Under the pieces are notes generated by a model, which was not told the DNA's origin, made no database searches, and saw only the letters and a list, made by a program, of their open reading frames with translations. The position numbers and the translations under genes were made by a program. A stretch of 64,000 nt of DNA from Actinomycetota bacterium (GTDB lineage: Bacteria; Actinomycetota; Thermoleophilia; Gaiellales; Gaiellaceae). This document shows positions 58,290-64,000 of the stretch, one piece after another. Each line of letters starts with the position of its first letter. The first letter of the stretch is position 1. Location of the stretch: the NCBI GenBank assembly GCA_013816245.1, contig JACDEU010000006.1, positions 1 through 64,000 on the forward strand. The letters are read 5' to 3'.

Positions 58290-59518
58290 CGACCACCGAC
58301 TACGAAGCCGTTCCCGCAGTCGAGCGCGACGATCCGGCGCTGCACGTCGGCACCGTCGTCATGAAGTTCGGCGGGAGCTCCGTCGCCGATCCGGAGAAAT
58401 TGAAGACCGTTGCGCGCCGGCTCGTCGCCGCACGAGAAGGCGGCTCCCGTGTCGTGGCCGTGCTCTCGGCGATGGGCAGTACGACGGACGAGCTGCTCGA
58501 CCTCGCACATCAGGTCTCCGAGCGGCCCTCGCCGCGCGAGCTCGACATGCTCATCTCGGTGGGGGAGCGCATCTCCTGCGCTCTCGCGGCGATGGCGATC
58601 CACGACCTCGGCCACGAGGCGATCTCACTCACCGGCTCGCAAGCAGGCATTGTCACCGACACGGTGCACGGCAAGGCGAAGATCGTCGACGTGCGTGCCC
58701 GCCGGATCAACGAAGCCCTCGACGCCGGCCGCATCGTGCTCGTCGCCGGGTTCCAGGGCGTCTCCGCCGTCTCCTTCGACGTCACCACGCTCGGCCGGGG
58801 CGGCTCTGACACGACCGCTGTAGCTCTGGCCGCCGCGCTCGGTGCGCTTGTCTGTGAGATCTACACGGACGTCGACGGCGTCTACACCGCGGATCCGAGG
58901 CTCGTGCCGAATGCACGCAGGCTTGCTCTCCTCAGCTACGAAGAGATGCTCGAAATGGCCTCCTCGGGCGCCAGGGTGATGGCAACCCGCTCGATCGAGG
59001 TCGCGCGCAGCCACAATGTGAGGCTCCACGTCCGGCCGACGTTCGGCGAGGCAGAAGGGACGTGGATCCGGGAGGAGGACGAGACGATGCTCGAAAAGGC
59101 ACTGATCTCGGGAGTCGTGCACCAGCGCGAGGAGACGGTCTACCGCGTCGAGGGCGTGACGCCGGCGCGGCTCTTCGGAGCGCTGGCCGAGGCGAGCATC
59201 AACGTCGACACGATCGTGCAGACGAGCGCCGAGATCGTCTTCTCCGCGCCGGTCGAAGACAGGGCCGACGCGAAGCGGGCGCTCGATCTCCTGGGCGTGA
59301 GCTGGACGGCGCGGGAAGACCTCGGCAAGGTGTCGCTCGTAGGCGCCGGAATGAAGAGCCATCCAGGGGTCGCCGCAAAGACGTTCGCGACGCTCGAAGC
59401 GGCAGGAATCGACGCACCGATCGTCTCCACCTCGCCGATCAAGATCGCCTGCCACGTTCCGAGCGCCGACGTCGACCGCGCGGTGCAGGCGCTCCACGAG
59501 GCCTTCGAACTTGGCTGA
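58286..59518 (+). CDS. lysC: Aspartate kinase
   Basis: 410 residues from ATG 58286, a little longer than usual at the N-terminus. KFGGSSV (kinase motif), [31 protein letters not shown], then two ACT domains (about 270-410) for feedback by lysine/threonine. First step of the aspartate pathway. Operon with asd, eight-base overlap. Confidence 0.94.
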   Translation: MTTTDYEAVPAVERDDPALHVGTVVMKFGGSSVADPEKLKTVARRLVAAREGGSRVVAVLSAMGSTTDELLDLAHQVSERPSPRELDMLISVGERISCALAAMAIHDLGHEAISLTGSQAGIVTDTVHGKAKIVDVRARRINEALDAGRIVLVAGFQGVSAVSFDVTTLGRGGSDTTAVALAAALGALVCEIYTDVDGVYTADPRLVPNARRLALLSYEEMLEMASSGARVMATRSIEVARSHNVRLHVRPTFGEAEGTWIREEDETMLEKALISGVVHQREETVYRVEGVTPARLFGALAEASINVDTIVQTSAEIVFSAPVEDRADAKRALDLLGVSWTAREDLGKVSLVGAGMKSHPGVAAKTFATLEAAGIDAPIVSTSPIKIACHVPSADVDRAVQALHEAFELG

Positions 59519-60449
59519 CGCTTCCCGGATCGGCGTCGTCGGCGCGACGGGAGCCGTCGGCACAGTGACGCTCCAGGTTCTGCGCGAACGTGGCTACGAG
59601 AACGTGCGCGCGTTCGCCTCGGCGCGCTCCGCGGGTCGGCAACTTGGCGAGCTGACGGTCGAAGAGGCGACGCCCGAAGCGCTCGCGGCCGGAGACCTAG
59701 ACCTCTGTTTGTTCTCCGTCGGCACCGCTGCGTCGCGCGAGCTTGTGCCGCACGCCGTCCGCGGCGGTGCGGTCGCGATCGACAAGTCCTCTGCGTACCG
59801 GTTGCAGGAGGGAATCCCGCTCGTCGTCCCCGAGGTGAACGGCGAGCGAGCCCTCGAGCACGACGGCATCATCGCCAACCCAAACTGCTGCACGATCCCG
59901 CTGACGATGGCGCTGAAGCCCTTGCACGAGGCCGCCGGCCTCGCACGCGTGCGCGTGAGCACCTATCAGTCGGTGTCCGGTGCCGGCGCCCAGCGGATGG
60001 AAGAGTTGCGCGCTACCGGACCCGCCGAGACGGATATCGCAATGGACTGGGATTTCGACGGCGACGAATCGGACGAGGAGTCGAAGCTGCGCTCGGAGAC
60101 ACGCAAGATCCTGGAGCTGCCGGAGCTGCCGGTCAGCGCGACGTGCGTACGTGTGCCCGTCATGGTCGGGCACGCAGAAGCAGTCTGGCTCGAGACGGAG
60201 GAAGCGCTTTCGGCGGCGAGCGCGCGCGAGCTCCTCGGACGGGCGTCAGGGGTTCGCGTGCACGAATTCCCGACGACGCATGACGCCGTCGGCACGGACG
60301 ACGTTCTCGTCGGCCGCGTCCGCCGGGATCCGACCGTTGAGAATGGCCTCGTCCTCTTCGTGGTCTGCGACAACTTGCGAAAGGGTGCGGCGCTGAACGC
60401 GATCCAGATCGCAGAACTCGTCCTCGCGCGCCGCGTCGTAACGGCCTGA
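59511..60449 (+). CDS. asd: Aspartate-semialdehyde dehydrogenase
   Basis: 312 residues from TTG 59511, inside the end of lysC. GATGAVGT (NADP), NPNCCTI with the catalytic Cys, then [14 protein letters not shown] and late HTHDAV-like region [16 protein letters not shown]. Second step of the aspartate pathway. Full length though short. Confidence 0.94.
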   Translation: MADASRIGVVGATGAVGTVTLQVLRERGYENVRAFASARSAGRQLGELTVEEATPEALAAGDLDLCLFSVGTAASRELVPHAVRGGAVAIDKSSAYRLQEGIPLVVPEVNGERALEHDGIIANPNCCTIPLTMALKPLHEAAGLARVRVSTYQSVSGAGAQRMEELRATGPAETDIAMDWDFDGDESDEESKLRSETRKILELPELPVSATCVRVPVMVGHAEAVWLETEEALSAASARELLGRASGVRVHEFPTTHDAVGTDDVLVGRVRRDPTVENGLVLFVVCDNLRKGAALNAIQIAELVLARRVVTA

Positions 60450-60865
60450 GCGCCTGGCTCTGGCTCCTCGTCGCGCTCGGCGCGTGCCTGGCGCTTTGGT
60501 TGTCGGTTCTCGTCGCGCTGCTTGCACTCGGTCGTCGTACCGAAGCGCGCGAGCTCGCGCGTTTCATTCCGGATTGCATCGTTCTCTTCAAGCGGTTGCT
60601 CGGAGACGACCGAGTGCCGCGACGGGCGAAGCTCGCACTCCTGCTCCTCGTTCCGTATCTCGCGCTGCCGTTCGACCTCGTGCCGGACTTCATCCCGGTC
60701 GCCGGGCAGCTCGACGACGCGATTCTCGTGGCGGCCGCGCTCGCGTATGTTGCCCGCACGGCAGGCCGAGGCGTCGTCGAGGAGCTCTGGCCGGGATCGG
60801 AGGCCGGCTTACGAGTCGCGCTGGCGCTGGTGCCGAAGCCGCCCCGAGCACCGACACGTCCCTAA
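60446..60865 (+). CDS. DUF1232 (YkvA) membrane protein
   Basis: About 139 residues. The DUF1232 core is clear: DRVPRRAKLALLLLVPYLAL, PFDLVPDFIPVAGQLDDAIL. The frame continues upstream as a plausible membrane helix ([18 protein letters not shown]) to CTG 60446, which overlaps the asd stop as CTGA; TTG 60500 is the first conventional start but cuts the helix. Function unknown. Confidence 0.75.
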   Translation: MSAWLWLLVALGACLALWLSVLVALLALGRRTEARELARFIPDCIVLFKRLLGDDRVPRRAKLALLLLVPYLALPFDLVPDFIPVAGQLDDAILVAAALAYVARTAGRGVVEELWPGSEAGLRVALALVPKPPRAPTRP

Positions 60866-60896
60866 CAGCAAGGGTCTGACCCCAGCCGTTAGGGAC
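60858..60896. terminator. Nested palindrome between convergent genes
   Basis: Outer GTCCCTAAC (60858-60866) with GTTAGGGAC (60888-60896), nine perfect pairs; inner GGGTC-T-GACCC (60872-60882). It includes the stop of the DUF1232 gene. Probably a bidirectional terminator built from the dispersed palindrome family. Confidence 0.65.
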
Positions 60897-60906
60897 ACGG
60901 CACGGC

Positions 60907-61533
60907 TCAGGGACCGGGCCGCACCGGGGCAGGTGCCGGGGTGAAGGCTTCCTTCACGACGCGCAGGACCTTCTCGCGCGGGCCTTCCGCGACCGGCACC
61001 AATCCGCCGAACTCCAGGCGCGCGAGCTCCACGGACCCGGCGCGTCGCAGGGTCTGAAACCCGAAGTCCGCAAGAAAGTCCGAAGGAAAGATCGTCTTGT
61101 GCACCTGGAAGCGCTCGTACTGCGACTCGCCTTCCCGGTAGCGGTACGCGAAGGTCTCGAGAGCCTTGGCGCCACGGTCGCGGGCGTCGCCGATCGCAGC
61201 GAGGAACAACGACTGCATCACCCAGGGGCTGGAGGTCTCGACGAGGTACGCGCACGTGACGAGCGCCGCGTCGGCGGAAGCTGGGCCGGCAGGCAGCTCC
61301 GCGGCGCGCGGGAACAGCTCCGCGGGGCCGTACTGCATCGATCCGAGCACGTCGCCGTCTGCGTCGTAGTACACGGTTCCCCACGGCCCCCACTCCGTCT
61401 CCGCCTTCTCGATCCACTTCCGCTTGTCGGTCGTCCGGCCCGTACGCGACTGCCACCAGACGCAGTCATGGCACACGGTCGGCGCATCCTGCAGCGTGAC
61501 GCCGGTGAGACCGGTGACCCGCGGTCCGCTCAC
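60907..61533 (-). CDS. GNAT-family acetyltransferase
   Basis: 208 residues from GTG 61533, overlapping the Asp23 stop. CHDCVWWQSRTGR (putative metal site), GTVYYDADGDVLGSMQYGPA, TCAYLVE, ALETFAYRYREGESQYERF. GNAT fold of a type common in this class (no RGxGxG visible by eye in standard form). Function unknown. Confidence 0.7.
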   Translation of the reverse strand: MSGPRVTGLTGVTLQDAPTVCHDCVWWQSRTGRTTDKRKWIEKAETEWGPWGTVYYDADGDVLGSMQYGPAELFPRAAELPAGPASADAALVTCAYLVETSSPWVMQSLFLAAIGDARDRGAKALETFAYRYREGESQYERFQVHKTIFPSDFLADFGFQTLRRAGSVELARLEFGGLVPVAEGPREKVLRVVKEAFTPAPAPVRPGP

Positions 61534-61820
61534 GCCGGTCCGATCTCGTCCACGATCACGTCGACGGCGTCCGGCTCGACCTTCGCCATCCGGTCGAGGT
61601 ATGCGGCAACCCGGCGCTGCACTTCGCGGCCGACCTCGAGAATCGACGCACCCCACTCGACGGCGAGACGGAGCTCGACCCGTACCCGTCCGTCGTCCTG
61701 TGCGATCCGCACGCCTTTGTGTCTGTGCAGCGCACTCTCGACGAGCCCGCGGACCCCGTCGACCTCCCGCGCAGCGTCCGCGGCATAGCTCGCGAGGATG
61801 TCGTTCGAGATCGTCGCCAT
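61530..61820 (-). CDS. Asp23/Gls24-family envelope stress protein
   Basis: 96 residues from ATG 61820. Asp23 core: ISNDILASYAADAAREVDGV, RVRVELRLAVEWGASILEVG, DRMAKVEPDAVDVIVDEI. Smaller than firmicute Asp23, like other actinobacterial members. GTGA overlap with the acetyltransferase and TGATG overlap with the phosphoesterase, so one operon. Confidence 0.85.
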   Translation of the reverse strand: MATISNDILASYAADAAREVDGVRGLVESALHRHKGVRIAQDDGRVRVELRLAVEWGASILEVGREVQRRVAAYLDRMAKVEPDAVDVIVDEIGPA

Positions 61821-62644
61821 CAGGGGCGTTGTAGCACCAGTTCCGTCGCCTCGGGTCGCGCGAAGAACCGAAACGGGACGAAGGTCGTCCCCAGGCCGGG
61901 AGACACGTGCATCGTCCCGCCAGGCCGCTCGTAGAGACCTGTGGTGTAGCGGGTCCCCGGGTGGGCGAAGCGGAATTTCCGGCCGTGGCCGAGCGGCAGC
62001 GCGATCTGTCCGTCGTGCATGTGGCCGCTGAGCACCAGGTCGAACGCACCCGGCGGCAACAAGCTGAGGACGTAGGGGAAGTGGCAGAGCAGGATCCGTA
62101 GGTCGGCATCCTCGTCGACGAGCTCCCAGGGGCGCGATCGGCCCTGCCAGTAGACGCGCGGATCGACGCCGACGATCTGCACCCGGCGGCCTCGCAGCTC
62201 GACAGTCTCGGCCTCGTCGACGAGCAGCCGCGCCGGCGAGAGATCGGTCAGGCCGGCCGAGCGAGAGAACGGATCACGGCTGTGCTCGACGTCGTGATTG
62301 CCGAGAACGACATACGCCTGACCGAGGCGGGCGAGGTGCTCCCGCAACAGCGTCTCGCCACTCGGACGCGAGACGAGGTCGCCCGTGACGGCCACTAGAT
62401 CGGGCCGCCGCTCTCTGGCCCAGTCCACGGCTCGCTCGGCGGCGACGGCGCCGCGAGAAGGCAAGCCGAAGTGGAAGTCCGAGAGGTGGGCGATTCGCAG
62501 CCCGACGAGCTCCTCTGGTAGCCGCGGCAACACAACGTCGAGCGTTCGCAGCCGCACCCAGCCGGCCTCGAACCAGCCCCAACCGACGGCGGCCCCGGCG
62601 ACGCCGCCCACCACGGTCCCGGCGCGAGACCGAAAGCCGGTCAG
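61820..62644 (-). CDS. Membrane-anchored metallophosphoesterase
   Basis: About 274 residues. Short N-terminal helix (VVGGVAGAAVGWGWFEAG), then calcineurin-like motifs DFHFG (DxH), TGDLVS (GDx), LGNHDVEH (GNHD), CHFP, SGHMHDGQ (GHxH). Start is CTG 62644 (CTGA overlap with the upstream stop) or GTG 62614. YkuE-like, outward- or inward-facing unclear. Substrate perhaps UDP-diacylglucosamine-like or cyclic nucleotide. Confidence 0.85.
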   Translation of the reverse strand: MTGFRSRAGTVVGGVAGAAVGWGWFEAGWVRLRTLDVVLPRLPEELVGLRIAHLSDFHFGLPSRGAVAAERAVDWARERRPDLVAVTGDLVSRPSGETLLREHLARLGQAYVVLGNHDVEHSRDPFSRSAGLTDLSPARLLVDEAETVELRGRRVQIVGVDPRVYWQGRSRPWELVDEDADLRILLCHFPYVLSLLPPGAFDLVLSGHMHDGQIALPLGHGRKFRFAHPGTRYTTGLYERPGGTMHVSPGLGTTFVPFRFFARPEATELVLQRP

Positions 62645-63525
62645 ACTTCGAGCTTCTCGAGTACCGGCGTGACCGGCACGACGTGGCGTTTGAACTTGAG
62701 CTCCGACTCCTCGAGCCCGGCGGCGACACCGACGAGCTGCGAGAGGTGGAGAATCGGCATAGCGAAGTCTTTGCCGGTCGCGGCCTTCAGCTTCGACTGC
62801 CACGCGTCGAGCGAGAGATGACAGAGCGGGCACGGCGTGACGATCGCGTCGGCACCGGCCTCCTTTGCCTGCTCGATCGGCTGGATCAGCTCGCCGAGCG
62901 CAGTCTCCTCGCGCGCCTGGATGATCGGGAAGCCACAGCACTTGACCTTGGCCGGGTAATCGATCGCCGTTCCACCGCAGGCCTCGATGATCCGTTCGAG
63001 CGACCACGGCCGGTCGGGATCCTCGAAGCCGAGCAGCTTCGACGGCCGCAAGATCTGGCAGCCGTAGAACGGTGCGATCTTGAGGCCTTTGAGGCCCTTG
63101 TGGGCCGACTGCTTCAGCAGCTCGTACCCCTCGCCTTCGGCGATTTCCCAGAGCAGGTGCCGAACCTCGACGTTGCCGCTGTACGGCGGAACGCCGACAC
63201 GTTCGAGGTTGTTGCTCACGCGCTCGCGCAGGCCGTCGTCGTTCTTCAGCTGCCAATTCGCCTGCCTGAGATTCAAAGTGCAGACGTTGCACACAGTCAG
63301 GAGCTCGTCGCAGCCGGCGGCCTCTGCGTAAGCCAGGATGCGCGCGTTCAGATGGAGGTAGTAGTCCGGCTCCGCTTCGTGGATGTCACCTGCGCCGCAG
63401 CAGGTCACCGTCTCGAGCTCGACGAGGTCGAGGCCGACCTTGGGAGCGAGCGCTTGGGTCGACGAGTCGAGCTCCTTCGCCGAGAGCGAGGCGAGGCACC
63501 CCTTGTAGTACGCGACCCTTTTCAT
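62641..63525 (-). CDS. Iron-sulfur CCG-domain subunit (SdhE/HdrB-like)
   Basis: 294 residues from ATG 63525. Two CCG domains: CCGAGDIHEAEP and KVKCCGFP; also VCNVCTLN and TPCPLCHLS, fitting a non-cubane 4Fe-4S cluster as in HdrB and the SdhE subunit of type-E succinate dehydrogenase. ATGA overlap with the SdhB-like gene. It probably anchors the complex to the membrane and hands electrons to quinone. Confidence 0.85.
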   Translation of the reverse strand: MKRVAYYKGCLASLSAKELDSSTQALAPKVGLDLVELETVTCCGAGDIHEAEPDYYLHLNARILAYAEAAGCDELLTVCNVCTLNLRQANWQLKNDDGLRERVSNNLERVGVPPYSGNVEVRHLLWEIAEGEGYELLKQSAHKGLKGLKIAPFYGCQILRPSKLLGFEDPDRPWSLERIIEACGGTAIDYPAKVKCCGFPIIQAREETALGELIQPIEQAKEAGADAIVTPCPLCHLSLDAWQSKLKAATGKDFAMPILHLSQLVGVAAGLEESELKFKRHVVPVTPVLEKLEV

Positions 63526-64000
63526 CCTTCTGCAGGAGGCGGCTCAACCCCCGGTTGCACTTCGGGATCGCTCGTCTTCACGCCGGCCTGCTCGGTGAAC
63601 TCGATCCGGCCGAGCGCATGTTCGCCCTGCACGATCCCGAGCGCCCCGTCGCGTCCCTGCTCTTTCACCAGTGAATAGAGCCGGCGCGACTCGTTCACGC
63701 GCTCCGCGACATGCGGTGGGATCGGCGGCGGAACCTTGCCACGCTTCAGGAGGCCGATCGCGAACTTCGTCTGCTTGATCGCCTCGACGATTCCCTGCGT
63801 CTTCGGAACGAGCTCTGTCTCGCGCAGCCAGCCTGTCGTTTTCGCGGAGGTCACGAACCACTTCGCGTGCTTCGCGCCCATGTCGTGGTCGATCCCTTCC
63901 TTGATCGACTCGGCGCCCAGCTTCGCAATCGCGTCGCGCGGATCGACTCCCTTGGGACAGCGCTCATTGCAGAAGTAACAGCGCGTGCAGTCCCAGATGC
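63522..64000 (-). CDS. Succinate dehydrogenase/HdrC-like iron-sulfur subunit, partial
   Basis: The 5' end lies beyond 64000. The visible 158 codons begin IWDCTRCYFCNERCPKGVDP, a 4Fe-4S motif C-x2-C-x2-C-x3-CP, followed by a helical C-terminal region (HDMGAKHAKWFVTSAKTTGW and so on) and a proline-rich end. It is the C-terminal half of SdhB/FrdB or HdrC. With the next gene it makes the electron-transfer part of a type-E-like complex. Confidence 0.82.
   Translation of the reverse strand, partial: IWDCTRCYFCNERCPKGVDPRDAIAKLGAESIKEGIDHDMGAKHAKWFVTSAKTTGWLRETELVPKTQGIVEAIKQTKFAIGLLKRGKVPPPIPPHVAERVNESRRLYSLVKEQGRDGALGIVQGEHALGRIEFTEQAGVKTSDPEVQPGVEPPPAEG

Noticed and set aside
62650-63292. N-terminal part of a 490-residue frame before the metallophosphoesterase
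   Set aside because: It overlaps the SdhE-like gene in another frame and has no family character; the true start is at or after 62644.

Overview
The window is chromosomal DNA of a high-GC actinobacterium. The best fit is class Thermoleophilia (Gaiellales or Solirubrobacterales-like), probably from an environmental assembly. The reasons are the GC-rich third codon positions, NucS in place of MutS/MutL, the PspAB-HtpX pair, a dnaX-ybaB-recR-lysC-asd cluster, many GTG/TTG starts, and families typical of that class (DUF4097, DUF4236, DUF4234, DUF4349, TMEM175). This assignment is an inference from gene content; no 16S rRNA is present.

Layout. (1) About 1-6732 is an accessory element of lower GC, next to the 3' end of tRNA-Ala(CGC). 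It has an open-ended gene with three Ig-like modules, a T4SS-pilin-like gene with a coupled partner, two unknown genes, a protein made of homing-endonuclease-associated repeats, and a frameshifted DDE transposase. (2) 6.8-18.5 kb holds a TMEM175 channel, a RuBisCO-like protein overlapping an AlkZ-like glycosylase at both starts, nucS plus a nucS remnant, PspA, a divergent GGDEF / HD-GYP pair for cyclic di-GMP, a compact structured element, and decayed two-component genes. (3) 18.5-28.7 kb holds a five-gene minus-strand operon (ribbon-helix-helix regulator, small protein, DUF4097, two frameshifted MFS genes) behind an array of TGTCA operators. It is followed by pspAB-htpX, a membrane protein fused in frame to a cytochrome c lipoprotein, a HAD phosphatase, and serS. 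(4) 28.7-36.5 kb is mixed: tRNA-Ser(TGA), a broken GT87-like gene, a DnaJ-like protein, a Ca2+/H+ exchanger, a flavin reductase, an O-methyltransferase and fabF. (5) 36.6-43.6 kb has a DUF892 fusion, split LigD ligase and polymerase genes, an amino-acid ABC transporter, a GroES-like protein and an FMN-dependent oxidase. (6) 43.7-54.1 kb has three more tRNA-Ser genes, surface and membrane proteins, an ECF sigma/DUF4349 pair, two paralogous cupins and several gene remnants. (7) 54.1-64 kb is housekeeping: tRNA-Val, SRP RNA, a zinc metallopeptidase, dnaX-ybaB-recR-lysC-asd, and a minus-strand cluster ending in SdhB/SdhE-like iron-sulfur subunits.

Themes. Envelope stress (PspA, PspAB, HtpX, BrkB-like), DNA repair (NucS, AlkZ-like, LigD parts, RecR, DnaX) and cyclic di-GMP turnover recur. 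All four serine tRNA isoacceptors and seryl-tRNA synthetase lie within about 21 kb. Frame breaks are frequent in accessory genes and absent from core genes, so most look like real decay, though assembly indels cannot be excluded. The best candidates for something undescribed are the RHH-DUF4097-MFS operon with its palindromic operators, the structured element at 16664-16736, the membrane protein-cytochrome fusion, and the triple-module protein of the integrated element.
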